Shown piece after piece: positions 23,590 through 36,390 of a DNA stretch of 64,000 bases. The first letter of the stretch is position 1; each line of letters begins with the position of its first letter. The translations under genes were made by a program, and so were the position numbers. The stretch lies in the NCBI GenBank assembly GCA_951217055.1, contig OX578276.1, positions 75,011,144-75,075,143 of the forward strand. The letters are read 5' to 3'. The notes under the pieces are model-generated. The model did not search any database and had not been told where the DNA came from. It saw nothing but the letters and a program-made list of their open reading frames with translations. Source of the stretch: Gerris lacustris (lineage: Eukaryota; Arthropoda; Insecta; Hemiptera; Gerridae).

Positions 23590-24160
23590 TAAAAAATAGT
23601 TTTCCAATTAGTGTGGCACATTTGTGGCCTATTTCGTATACTTTAATGATTTTATGCTTTTACAACCATTTATTGTAAAATATATTTGATTTTCTACCGT
23701 TTTTTAAATCTGTCGAGGTTGTTTTGATTTTTTACATGAATTAAAGTATCAATTTAGCAAAATTTAAAGAGCGTAGACGGTTAAAATTAATCTGAGACAA
23801 TCTGCAAAATACTTTCAACAAACCATACAAAATTCATAAAAATCAGATGAGTACTTTTGAAGATGTAGGTGTAAATAAATGTATGTTTGTGAGCATGTGG
23901 AAATGGGTGCGCAGAAGGTTGAAACTTATATGTGACCAACAACAGGCTAGTTATGACCTACCATCAAGACTACATTAAAATTGGAAGAGTAAGTTTTCAG
24001 GTATGTTGGTTCGCAAAAATTAAGTGACAGACAGACACAGGACCAAAAATGTTCCCTGATGCCTGAAACAGATTTCTATCTTAGAATTTTCAAAATCGGA
24101 GACATAAAAAAATGATCGTTCAACGAAACCTGGCCTCCGTACCTTCAGTACGTTCGGAAG
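23590..24160 (+). repeat. Dispersed repeat family A, most complete copy
   Basis: Blocks in order: TTAGTGTGGCACA, TTTTATGCTTTTACAACC, AATCTGTCGAGGTTG, GAATTAAAGTATCAATTTAG, AAAGAGCGTAGACGG, ACTTTTGAAGATGTAGG, GGGTGCGCAGAAGGTTGAA, GACAGACAGACACAGG, ATGCCTGAAACAGATTTCT and the degenerate terminal block CCTTCAGTACGTTCGGAAGC. About 570 bp, no coding frame. Same order at 55200-55705 and, reversed, at 27.7-30.8 kb. Confidence 0.65.
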
Positions 24161-24522
24161 CAATAAAGTCCGAAGCAGTGAGACCTGAAATGCAGGTCCA
24201 ATGGTGCAAACCCGGTAAATCTGTGGGCATTGATAAAGCTATAAGGTTATGTTCGAAATTCTGCTCTCGCTCCTTGAAGCATCTTCAGGGTAATGAATGT
24301 TGACGTCAAGCAACATCGAAACGAAGTTAGTAAAGTAAAACAAATTATAAAAAAAAAGTCCTATGACTACATCCATGGACAGGGTCTACGCAAAAATATT
24401 CCCATGCAGCCTTTTGCATTCCCGGGCAGGTTTAGTCCGAGATATAATTTATATTGAGGACCGGGGGACCCGAAAGGAAGAGCAAAAACCTTAACAACGC
24501 CCTTCGATCATTTATCTTCTCT

Positions 24523-24597
24523 CACCGTCCCCTAAACGGGGGCATATCGATGACACGGTTTAGATTCGGTTTTGGCGAGATTTCTCCTTTTATATAT
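24523..24597 (+). repeat. Family C segment
   Basis: CACCGTCCCCTAAACG, CATATCGATG, CACGGTTTAGATTCGG, GGCGAGAT and CCTTTTATA, as at 9742-9829. Confidence 0.5.
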
Positions 24598-24599
24598 TA

Positions 24600-27359
24600 A
24601 AGATTAGATAAAATAACCGTTTTAAACGACAAAAAAAAGACAAAACGTTGACACCACATTTAGGTATTAATTTAGAATACTAAGCAAAAGCAAACAGTCT
24701 AAATCAAATGTGATCATCATAAAACATGGCTGCTAAGAAGAATAAATTATATTTCTATTAAGGAATAATTCAGACTCAAGTACATAGTGGTGTATGTAAA
24801 AAAAGTTAATGCCACGAAGAATTTCGTCTTGAAAATGGTGCAACGCATTACTAAAGAACCGATTTGAATGAAATTATCTATATACCTTGAGGCATACTTA
24901 AGTAATTAATTTGAGTTCAATCCTAATAATAAATATAAAAATACCATTTTAAAAAACTGGTCTTATTTTCAATGTTTTTTTTGTTCTGTATTCTTCACCT
25001 TAATTGTTTCCATGGGCAAAATTTGGGGAAGATTGAAAGGCGGAAAGTGGTTCAAAATTGGGGTAATAGGTGTGCGATGAAACTTACAAACAAAGTAATA
25101 TAAGACCAGTAAAAAGTGATAAATGCAGGATGTATACTAAACAAGAAGATTATACTAGAAGAATAATTATACTTTATTCAGCTAGATTTTTAACAAAAAT
25201 ATAGGTATATTTATTACTTTCAAAATTCTTAATTTCAAATACTGCTGAATCCCCCCCCCCCCCCAAGATTGGATGCATGCATCAAAGCTTCTCCTTAAGG
25301 ATTGCCGAACTCTCAGGGGTGTTTCTTATATTGTATTACATCTTTCTATCATCAGATTTCTCAAATCTTTTACATTTTCTACTGCAGTGGAGTACATTAA
25401 TGACTTCAAATGACCCAATAGGATAAATTCCAAGGGATTTAAGTCTATTGATTGGGCAGACAATCAACTGTGACAACTGTCAAAGAGAGTAAATGATTAA
25501 GCTCGTAAAATGGAAAGGTAATCAACTAAGTATGAAATCTGCTGTCTCATTCGAAAAAAAGTTTATTTTTATGAAAATCTAGCCCCGTATCTTCGAAATG
25601 AAAGTATTTTCGAAAAATCGTCTAAGGTGTAATATTATTCTTAAGATACTTCAAGGAACAACCCCTTTCATTTGTACCGCATTTTTAGTAAACGCACCAA
25701 AATCGTAATCAAAATTATTATTTTGAGCTAAAAGAAATGATTGTAAGGGTATTCTCTTTAAATACCTATATAAAATCGAGTGTCGTTAGAGGGAAACATC
25801 TAGCTTTCGATATAATGTCGTAAAAGACAAGAAAATTGGGACAATCCCAATAAAAACCTGTAAATACATTCTGTTTATAAATTGTCTTGGGCCAACCGAT
25901 TTTTATTACCTTTAGAGAGCTAAAAATGTAAAAACAATTTTAAATTAAATAAAAAGAGGTTCGACGTTAAAAAATCCAGAATGAATGTCTCTAAGTTTAT
26001 ATGTATACATCGAAGGTGGTAAAAATTCCAAAAAGAAATAACAATCTACATCAAATAAGATTTTCCATTTTGGAGATTTAGATTTGTGTGGGACTTGATA
26101 CATTTGCAAATGAGAGACAGCGAACGGTGGTAATTTAGTTAATGACTTGCTACAGTCGAGGTAAATGATGACAGATGGAAGAAAAGGAATTAGTGGGTGT
26201 TAAAATAAATCATGTCAATGAGGGAAAACACCTGATTATTTTTGGCACAGACAAATCGCTTTTCTAAATCCATTTAAACAAGGGATTAAAAACAAAGGCT
26301 GCATAATTCACTAGTGGCTCTTAGAGGCATACAACTAATTAAAAAATTAAATCAATAATCAATAGTCAATAAAACTTTCTCTTCAACAAATTAATTCTTT
26401 ATCTTCTATAACTTGAAGTAAATATTTTCGAATGGAAGGGAAACGAGTTAAGTTTAGATTCTTTTTTTATTTATACCAGTGCTGAAAATAAGAATTAGGT
26501 CAATGTAGAACCCACTTTGTCGGGCGATGGTAGATAAGAAAGAATTGGCAAGCTAATTAACAACTGTTCTTATTTATTTATCTCTTAAGGTAGGTGAGTG
26601 TGTACGGTATGTGTGCGCACGCGTGTGTCAGACTCAGAACAGAAAACCAAGTTTTTGTTCCAAACCACTTTATTAAGAAAGGCCACCATACAATAAAGAA
26701 TATAAATGAAGATAATTATTGACGACGCACAAGATAATTAATTAACACCTACATTTAAATGTATTGAACACAATCAAATAAAAATAAAAAGCCCGCATTG
26801 AAGTAATATATAAAGTGTAAAATAAAAAGTACACTTAAATTTTATTTTACCTATTAAATTAAATAATTTAGATTATTACTTAGTATTTATGATATATCAA
26901 TGTCATATAAAAATGCTTTAAAACCAAAGCATTAAATGCTAAAACCATAATAAGTAGTGAAGTTAAAATGTTCATACCGCTTTCAAATTTATTTAAGGAA
27001 TCTCATCTGAATAGGTAAAGGTCAATCATAAATCTTCCTTATAAAGTTAAGAGGGCCAATTATAGTTTAGATGAACCTACTTATCCAAATGCAAAGACCT
27101 TAATGGAAAAATTGCAACTTTGTCAACTGCTTCCCTAACGTAATGAACTGAATTCCTACAAAATAGAGTATATACGCCCTCTTGCTTTTAGATTTCTGCA
27201 CGAAAAGAAAACCTTATAAAACGGTTCTGTCTATGTCTGTCTGTCCGTTGACATATTTCAATTCATAAACTACTATAGCTAGGAAAATGAAATTCGGCTC
27301 ACAGGTGCATCTCGGCATTTGTGATATGATAACTGTACACTTTTTGGAGTTTTCACATT
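24600..27359. other. AT-rich spacer with a C14 run and a GT-rich patch
   Basis: C14 at 25251-25264; alternating purine-pyrimidine GTGTGTGCGCACGCGTGTG-type sequence near 26600-26630. No gene or clear element. Confidence 0.5.
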
Positions 27360-27450
27360 TAATATTTCCAGGATGGCGGCCAATATGGCGGGTGACTAAA
27401 AAAACGTTTTTAGTCACCATGACATGTTATACATCAATTTAAAAGTCTTG
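27360..27450 (+). repeat. Short dispersed repeat, shared with 9215-9303
   Basis: ATATGGCGGGTGACTAAAAA / TTTTTAGTCACC palindrome followed by ATGACATGTTATACATC, near-identical to the 9.2-kb copy. Confidence 0.6.
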
Positions 27451-27694
27451 AGGGTAGAAAAAGAATATGCTTAATAATTTTAGCTTAATCGTACAAAAAC
27501 CGGTGATTATCACCTCACGTACTTACGTGAAGCGCGTCTTACTTGTTTATTTTAGCTTTTATTCTAGAATATACTGAAACTAGAAAATAACAAATAAGGG
27601 CCTTAGTTAATATTATTAAAACATAAATATTTAACTAATTTAATTTGTTCTATTCATATTTTCAGTAATACAAAGTTAGATGGTAGGTTATATT

Positions 27695-28060
27695 AAGCCC
27701 GGTGCTGATCCCATCTGCGCTTATTGATTCAACCTTCTGCGCTTATTGGTTTTTCTTCCACATGCGCACAAACCACATTTTATTAACACAAGTAACTTTA
27801 AAATTACTCATCCCCTTTTTAAAAAAAAGATAAGCAGCCGTCTGCTTATAATTTTTTATAATATAGGTACGTAAATGTGCGCAGCGTCTGCGCATATTAA
27901 CTATTGCTAAATGGATACTTTTATTCATGAGAAAAGAAATCCAACGATTTGACAGATTTTAAATAAAAGGAAGGAAACAAATAAATTAGACACTAATGGT
28001 TCGTCAAAAAGTAAAGTACGCGAGGAAGCTATGTGGCACATTAGTTGTCAAACTATGTTT
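27695..28060 (-). repeat. Dispersed repeat family A, diverged copy
   Basis: Contains the CTGCGC...TTGCTAAAT block and ends with GAGGAAGCTATGTGGCACA, matching other family A copies in reverse. Boundaries are uncertain. Confidence 0.45.
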
Positions 28061-28852
28061 ATTTTCTATGCATAACCTCATATAAATAGTTAGCAAAATT
28101 TAGCGATTTTTACACAAATATTTTGTTTTAGATATTAGACATTTGTTAATGTGATAAATAATGGGCAATGTCGGTTTGTATTGTGTCGGTTTGTATTGTT
28201 ATCATAGGACCACCAATTTTAAAACTCATTACTTCAAATCCTGGCAAATAGAGACAGGAAAAAGAATAAAAACAATGTTTACAAACCCAAGCGAAGGTTA
28301 TGATTGGCTAATTTTATTTTGGAGTTTTCTTTTATTCGTTTTTAACGACGAATAAAGCTACTCTATAAAATATTAACTTTCTTAACCAAAATAATTACTG
28401 TAAATAAAACTCCTTTATCAAATTATTTCGGGAAAAAAATTGATGATTTAATTTAAAAGATAATTCAAGAAAAGATTAATTAATTGATACCTCCTACATA
28501 AGACAAGTTATGAAGCTTGTACCATGGTCAAGGTGAATCGTGTATCTAATCTTATTTAAAGCAAAACCGGTTTGATTTAATATCGATAAAACACTTTATA
28601 AATAAACACATTTAAAAAAGAAAAATAATAATAATAATATTTTTAATGATAAAGGTTTTAAAAGTTTCCTGTCGATTTTTGATTAAATGCCATCTAATAA
28701 TATAGGTGGTATGGCAGTAAGAGTAATAAAGAAAATTAAGACTTTTTTACATTTGTATTATTTTATTTAGAATAATTTTATAACCATAATAATAGGTATC
28801 AATTCAATTAAATATTGGTTTCTATGGATTGGTCTATGGAGGCCGTCTTAAG
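28061..28852. other. AT-rich spacer, nothing recognised
   Basis: No supported feature. Confidence 0.5.
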
Positions 28853-29140
28853 AAATAATAAAACTGCCACTCCACGTAAATTAAACTTTTTCGTAATTTC
28901 AAACTTTTTATTAGCCAAAGCAGCTTTCAGCCTTCATAATGTCATCATCAGTGCCTAAGAAGAAACAGTAGGTGATAAACCAGGTTATAATAGCAAAACC
29001 TGAACAAACTAAAATAATAAATAAATCGATAAAAAACCCATTAGGCATTAAGGTGAATGATGGTTAACAATAATAAAACAAAAGTTGATTTGGCTAATAA
29101 AAAGTTTGAATTTACGTGGAGGGACAGTTTTTATTATTCC
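28853..29140. mobile_element. 288-bp MITE with ~50-bp terminal inverted repeats
   Basis: Left end AAATAATAAAACTGCC then CTCCACGTAAATT, and right end (reversed) the same blocks with few changes. The inverted homology then continues after a 17-base insertion in the left arm, through AAACTTTTTATTAGCCAAA. The centre contains GCCTTCATAATGTCATCATC. No coding sequence. Target duplication is not clear, so the superfamily is open. Confidence 0.7.
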
Positions 29141-29284
29141 TTCCATTGGTTTGATAGGTTCTCTTAAAGTTTACCACAACGAAATTTTTTAACTTGTAAA
29201 TAGATATATGATAATAACTTGAGTAAGTTATTACTACGGGAAAAATATATAAAATTGAATAATTATACATTTTCTTAATTAATT

Positions 29285-29590
29285 TTGCTTCCGAGCTTAC
29301 CGAAGGTAAAGGAAGCATTGTGTTCACTTTTGAGAACGAAAAACTTTTATGCCTCCGATTTTAAAAATTCCAAGACAGAAATCCGTTGCAGACATCAGGG
29401 AACATTTTTGGTCTCGTGTCTGTCTGTCTGGCTGTCGGTCTGTGTGTCCGCGTATTATGAAACGTGCGACGATAACTTGAGTAAATGTCCACTAAATGCC
29501 ACACTAATTGGCAGTCTATTTTGAATTCTAAACGGTCTTTACATTGAGTATTACTTTGTTTGATGACCTGTGCCTTAAAACTCAATATAA
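29285..29590 (-). repeat. Dispersed repeat family A, reversed copy with terminal hairpin
   Basis: Starts with a 30-nt hairpin at 29287-29316 (GCTTCC / GGAAGC with inner TTACC / GGTAA), then AGACAGAAATCCG, CAGACATCAGGGAAC and a TGTCTGTCTGTCTGG run. It ends near CACACTAATTGGCAGTC. It is the reverse orientation of the 55.2-kb copy. Confidence 0.65.
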
Positions 29591-30394
29591 GCTCAGGGAA
29601 TATGAAAGGATTAGTCCATTACAAAACTTTTTTTTACTAGAGAAAATAAAATTAGATTAATTTATTGATGACTTTATTTATAACTTGAATTATCGGATAT
29701 AATCGGAAATACATAAACTGTGAAAGTTAGAAAGGTATTCAGGAATTAAGTTGTATAAAAGTGTAATAAAGAGACATTCAAATAAATTGTTTTTGATTAC
29801 CTTAAACGACCCCATTAATTAATTATTTTATAATTTATGTAATAAGAATTTAAATTTTTATTCAGAAAGAATGCATTGTCTTGGTCCAAACTACTAGTTT
29901 AAAATATAAATAAAAATAAATAAATGAAGGTGACACCCATATGTTTTAATTACTTTCAGTAATTACTAACTAAAGGAAGGCGGTAAAGTTGTTTCTTAAG
30001 AAGCAGTTACAAAGCTTCTCCTCCCAGACCTACTTTGTGAAATGAAAACTTAAACGTGAATATTTATGAAAGCAAACTAATCTGCTCTAAAAATACATCA
30101 AAGTAATATAATCAATGTAAATATGTCAAATACGTATGCAGGAGCACAGCAATTAAACAAATTGCTTTGTCTGAATCATTTTAATTTTTCTCTAACATAC
30201 ATTTGGCTCAGAAAAACATGAAAGAAACTTTTAAGTTTTTCACTCATATGAAATGTCTTCATAATTTTTATTATAACATTTCATTTTAATTAGTTTTGAC
30301 TATTGACCGATACTTTGAGGTATTTTCAAGTCTGTACAGCAAGCAAAGCAAACAAGATCAGAAGCAATACAACAAATAAAAAAGTCTGTATTGA
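29591..30394. other. AT-rich spacer, nothing recognised
   Basis: No supported feature. Confidence 0.5.
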
Positions 30395-30815
30395 TACGTT
30401 TGGTTCCGAGCTCACCGAAGGACAGAAATCCGTTTCAGACATCAGGGATAATTTTTGGTTCCATGTCTGTCTGTCAGTTCTGTCTCTTCACACCACATAC
30501 ACACATTTATTTACACTTGCTTTATTATTACTCATCTTCAAAAGTAATCATCTGATTTTTATGAAATTTGTAGGGTTTGTCGAAAGTATTCCGCAGATTG
30601 CCCCTGATTAAGTTCAACCGTCTGCGCTCTTTAAATTTTGCTAAATTTATACTTTAATTCATGTAAAAACCAAAACAATCTTGACTGATTTAAAAAACGG
30701 GAGGTAAATGAAATAAATTTTACAATAAAAAAAGTAAAAGCATAAAATAATTAATGTATGTATAAAAAATAGGACGACAGGAAGCTACGAGCCACACTAC
30801 TTGGCCGGCTATTTT
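30395..30815 (-). repeat. Dispersed repeat family A, reversed copy
   Basis: TTCCGAGCTCACCGAAGG, CAGACATCAGGGATAA, CATGTCTGTCTGTCAG, AACCGTCTGCGCTCTTTAA, TTTAATTCATGTAAAAACC and a GAAGCTACGAGCCACAC end, in the order expected of a reversed copy. Open frames here are repeat-derived. Confidence 0.6.
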
Positions 30816-32394
30816 ATTGTGTATTGGCATTGGCTTGGAACTCCACACTTTTACCCAATAAAAAAAGTTTTTAAATTCGAATTTTATTGTTACCCAATCA
30901 GAATTAGAATTAAAAATAGGTAAGCAAGTTATATTAATTTGTCATTTAAGAAATTCGATAAAAAAAAAAAAATAAAAGATAATTTTAAAATGAAGTTAAA
31001 AGTGAGAAAAAAAAACAGCCTGACTGTTATTTGCACACATAAATATAATGTAAAAATCAACCATACAAGGATAAATCTGGAGAGATCTAGTTACGCAAGG
31101 TGTGAATTGTACGTGAAGGTTTATTTGTAGTGGCTGCCGCAAGCATACAGAGAGACACACATTTGAGGGTCATTTAATAATAATGGTAAGAACTCTCAAC
31201 AAGGCGTGAGATGAGCCACTTAAGCCTATTTTTAGAATTAACTTGTTTTGCAAGAATAAATTACGATTTGCAATAGGTTCGACTAAATTAATAATTCAGT
31301 TTTATTCATGACTTTAGAGTACAGATTAACTGACCATAATTGTAGGTACAGTTATGGAAATATTATTTAAACATAATAAGCAAAAACTTTTTTCTTCATA
31401 ATCGGCCATTTGTTGTATTCATTGTTGTTACTACTAAGTTGAATGACCGTGAATTTGTTATAATGTGCTTTACAACCTATCCTAGACGTATTAAAGATTT
31501 CAACTTTCGCATCATAACTGTATTTATGGCGTTGGCAACGTAAAAAGTCAATGCAAATTTTTTCAATAAAAATTTTACATCCAATAAAAATGAGAAGATT
31601 CCCCACCTGATCTTGAGATAAAATAATAGTCAACCTTAAAATGACCTCTAAGTTTAATAATAAATTGCACACAAGAGAAAATTAAAATAATATATAGGCT
31701 GTAATTTTTTTTGTAAGAAATATGACAGAAGGAAGTAAATAGGAAATGGAATAAATACTTCAATAATATCTTCCTATTCTTACGATAAAAATCCTTGACA
31801 CCAATGTTAGCTGTTAGCATACTAAAATTACCATATGACAACAAATCAAAGTAACCGGCTCTCCACGACACTATTCTATATAAAAATATATTAATCAAGA
31901 AAGGTTTCTTGTTATACAAGTGCAGCCGAACATTTAGGATGATAAAGAAAATAAAAACGTTGAAACCAGTGAAGGTCTTGTCACTGACATTGCGCTGACA
32001 CTACAGCCATGGGAAGATACCGTGAATAGAACAAGTGTATTTATAAAATAGAATCTCTCTAATAGATGTTATGCGGTATTGAGACTCAAGTATAGCAAGA
32101 GGATGTTCCAGCATCATTGTGGGCAGTCATCCAAACCTTCCATCTATCATAATTCAACACGAGTTAAGAAACAGGAGAGAGAAAAAGAAAAAGAGAAACA
32201 TACTAAGTAAACAGATCGAATAAATCAAGATTGAAAGATAACCGTGAATTACCGATACAAATGAATTTGTAATTATACTTAAATGACATTATAAATTAAT
32301 AAGAAATAAAAAAAGGATCATGAGATAAACGGATCTGAGATTTGAGATAAAAGAAACCTTTTTTGTTAGAAGTATACCTTTTGAAGTTTCGGTT
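30816..32394. other. AT-rich spacer, nothing recognised
   Basis: Open frames on the minus strand at 31367-31919 are low-complexity and carry no motif. Confidence 0.5.
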
Positions 32395-32690
32395 TATTAA
32401 TTATTGGAACGAAGTTCCTTATGGCACGTTCTGGAGCCCGGGAGTGAATCCGAAAAAAACGACCGTCACGAAACCAACGTCACGAAATATACCAATGACG
32501 ATAACTTGAGTAAAAGATGACCGAGTTAGTTGAAATTTGGTACACATGTTCATTTTACCAATGCCCAGGATGAGTTCATTGGACAACGTTATCCGCCCAA
32601 GGGTTCACGCGCAACGCTCGCGTAAACGTAAAGCTTCAAATTTAAAATTGGAATTTTAGGACGGGAAAAAATTCTAACTTCATCTATTTA
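32395..32690 (-). repeat. Segment of dispersed family B, reversed
   Basis: Matches 43445-43650 in reverse: CGATAACTTGAGTAAAAG, TTGAAATTTGGTACACATG, TTGGACAACGTTATCCG, CGCAACGCTCGCGTAAACG, AAAATTGGAATTTTAGGACG. Confidence 0.6.
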
Positions 32691-35600
32691 ATGAGATAAA
32701 CAACTTTTTAAAATATGTTTTTTAGTAAAACGAACACATACAATGGTATGAAGTGGCAAAGATCGCTAAATTTATTAAAGCGGACCTAAACGTTTAAAAT
32801 AAAGAAAACAACGTTTTTACCGATATCTTACGTTCTAACGTAACGATTTTAATAAAACTTCTAAAGTCTAAAGTACAATTGAAATAGGCATGTAAAATTT
32901 CAACCTGATACAAGCAGACATTTTTGAGTAGGGAAGAGAGATATTTTAAATTAGTAGACCGGGTAGATAGAAAACAGTCCTATTTCCTACCAACTGCAAA
33001 CATACTCTTTAACTATAGAAACTCATCATGATTAACTTTTTTTTCAATATTCAACACATAATTATTGTATTAAGACGCTTGCTTTAATGATACAAATAAT
33101 GTTTTTCTTTTAATTTTGCCTTAACTCTGCTAGGTACAAACAGTGTGATACTTTTAATTTTGTCTCTTTTCTAAATCTGCCATGTATAAGTAGTTAGCAA
33201 CGTATAGGTACTTAGCAGTGTGATTTTATAATTAATATTTAATTAAAAATGTAAGAAACTTCGTTTATAATGGGTGTCCCGCGACAACACACGTATTTTT
33301 TTATCAAATAAAACTACAATGTTTTAAGGACAGTTAAAAATGTTTCAATGATTATTTTCAACACAGTATTCATTCACAAATCAATTAATGATTAAACTAA
33401 TTTAAATGATAGTTACAGGGTGTCCCTTCAACATCATATAGCAAAAAAGAAAGAATGAAGAATCATTATAATTATAATAATTATTACAAACAGTAAAATA
33501 TTACAGTCTACTATAAGATTAATGCGAAGCTAAATAAAACCAAAAGAGTTCGCCACAAAATTGCTATGACTTTTTGAGCAAAATCAAGAATAACAAAATT
33601 CACACAAAAAGAAGAGCACATACCGACATGCCACCTTGTTTCACCATTATACTAAAATGAGTACATAAATTCGATAATATTATGTGCATTGTTACCAAAA
33701 TTATGAACGAAAATGAGAATTATTTAAGGCCACATAAAAAATACATTTTACAAGGTGTTAGGAATGTATATACAAAAGCGTTTTTGTTATTAAAATATCA
33801 AACAACCTTGCAAACAGCTAAAATAAATAATTTAAACAAAACTCAAAGACTAGTTGAACTGCAAGAATATATTAATGTAGAGAACAAATAATATAGACCA
33901 TAATTTATGTTATAAACAAAATCGTTACAATCACAAATAAAATGTTCAAGGAAAAATAAAAAAAAGAGCTACCATTTGTTTCAGCTGGGCCCGCAACACC
34001 AAACGAATAGGTCGCGTATGATTAAGTCATAAACACAATAAAATTAGATTATCCCGCAACTAAGATTACAAGTTTAACGAAATATAAATCAGTCTATCTT
34101 ATAATAAATTATAATTTTGCTTAACCAACGATATAAATGAAACACATATGGGTTCATAAATAATTTCAGCGTCCAAGAACCAACTAATTTCTACGCTTCA
34201 CTGTCAATATGTAAGGGTTCTGATTAAGATTAAATAATAACCGACATTTTTTGAAGCGATGTTTTTACACTGAACAGATTATTATTACTACAACGTCGCG
34301 TATACGCAAATGGAAAATGAACAAGATGATAGTTTTCAGGTTAATGTTTTTATTTAGACATTCCTTTCAAATGACAAATTAAAGGTGATAGTTAATTCTA
34401 GTAATTCGATCAGTTATTCTCAGAAAGAAGATTCAAGAAATGTTTCAATATGAAGTGGCCAGTTATATCATCAAAACATTGAAGTGTCCTTACAGAATAG
34501 GGCTTCCCAACGCTTGTATAAAAACCAAGATAACTGTGATCAAAATTAACTTTTATATTTATGTTATTTAATTAAAATTTACAATAAAAAAGGTACATAT
34601 GATTAATTAATATTTAAGCTGTAATATTACGTAAGGAAAACTATCTTTTTTGGATCTTGGTATCGTATCGATTCATATAATATTAAATATAAATACATTT
34701 ACTTTTTTTTATTATTATTATTTTTTTTCAAGTTAGGATAGTTGAATTATTTTAAAACGTAAATAAATGCATTGTAAATATTACTCAGATTCATAAAGTA
34801 CCATTAAAAACATAAATTGTTATTCTATATATCTTTAATCTAAAGAATTTATCCGTAGAACTATAATTATTATTTGCATTTAATATTATAAAGGATGTTG
34901 TATTCAAAAGTTAACTCCTATAATTAGAATTTTAGTGAACTGTAGGACAAAAGTTAGTTCTGTAAGATAGCACTGTTCTACAAAATAAGAAAATTTCAGA
35001 GCCTTAGATAATTTTATCTAAACTTGTTGATGTTTTCGAGGGTGCCGAACACGCATCTGAATTAAAATTTCTTAATCAGGAACCTTTTCTCCGGAAAACG
35101 TGCTCAAAAGTTTGAAAGATGGCGTATTTTGGCACAATTTTCCAATGAAAATATTGCATCCTAAAGAAAAATGATTGGGCGTTTCAAGCAGAATTCGAAT
35201 CTAAACTTTAAAAAGTTCTGCTGACCTCACTTTCTTTTTTAAAAAATGAAGCTCTATATAAACGGTTTTTTTTAAGGATGAGATTTGGTCAGCGAAAAAT
35301 GGTCAAAAACATGATTTTTCCAATTTTTCATTTGGATTCGAGCTTAGCTGAGAAGGATACTTCAGAAACTTAGTCTTCCGTTGACGGACGTTTTTAGAAC
35401 AGTGTAATTAAATGGTTAATTTTATTCATTAATAGAAAATTTCTGACACATTATAAAGAAGGAAATAATTATAGTATCGGCTTCTTTTAAAATCGATTTG
35501 TTTTAACCTCGGCATTCAAATAATATCAAACGCAATATAAAGAATTAGATGAACTGGAAGGAAACAAGCCTGCAAGTAACAACTTTAAATTTTAAACGAA

Positions 35601-36286
35601 AGTAGTCAAGGTTAACAACTAGTGGTGAATTATGATGAGCCACCTCACTTATTCATTCTTAGAATTCTTTTGTCCGGCCTTACTTCTAAGAATGTTATCG
35701 GAAATACATAAGATGTATTTCCTGACAATGAATAGTTTAAAAAAAAATCTTACAAACTTCTGCATACTCATTTATTTAATGAAGTGATTTGTAGTGCGTA
35801 TACAAAGAAGATACATAAAATTAAAAAAAAGGCCAAACAAAACATGATACAACAAAGGTTTTGTTTCGATAAATATTTTATAGAAGTAAATTAATTCATA
35901 CTGAATAAATAGTAAGAGTTAACACACTCGCACGCTTCAATGCAAAGTTCACCTTCAACAGTATGCAGATTTGGTTTAATTCGTTTGATGGGTCATTATC
36001 ATTGAAGAAATTAATTTTAGATCAACATTGGTCCCCAATACAATGCGCTCCGCATTGCATTGGCTCGGCTGGTTCATTTCTCCTAGAATGAACTACCCAA
36101 CGTCAGGTCGACTATTGTCTACTCTGCGTTATCAAGGCGTGCCGTTTTTTCGTCACTTGGATATCGAGAGGAATAAATTGCGGTCCGTAAAACTAGAACA
36201 AAACTTTCTCATAAACATAGATACTGAATTTCAAACCCATAATATTAAATTTAGCATTAAAGATCAAGAGGTGGTTCAGCGCCGCC
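32691..36286. other. AT-rich spacer with weak repeat traces
   Basis: A GGGTGTCCC block occurs at 33270 and ACAGGGTGTCCC at 33415, perhaps decayed CAGGGTG-ended element edges. At 35030-35400, moderately GC-richer sequence has no coding sense. An 88-codon plus frame at 36028-36294 shows no motif and runs into a dispersed repeat. Confidence 0.45.
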
Positions 36287-36390
36287 AAATTTAAAGCTAA
36301 AATTAATTTCTCAATTTCGCCTTAGGGCATGTATGCCAAATTTAATTGAAATAGGTGCAGTGTTTCAAGCTCTATGCTTCCTCACAGTTA
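36287..36390 (+). repeat. Dispersed repeat, shared with 54470-54600
   Basis: AGCTAAAATTAATTTCTC, ATTTCGCCT, TGTATGCCAAATTTAAT and CTATGCTTC blocks recur in order at 54470-54600. Confidence 0.5.

Noticed and set aside
24112..24303. 63-codon plus frame
   Set aside because: Its first third is the end of a family A repeat; the rest has no motif.
31367..31919. Two overlapping minus-strand frames of 101 and 114 codons
   Set aside because: Low-complexity hydrophobic translation of AT-rich DNA, no domain.
36028..36294. 88-codon plus frame
   Set aside because: No recognisable motif, and its end is a dispersed repeat found again at 54.5 kb.
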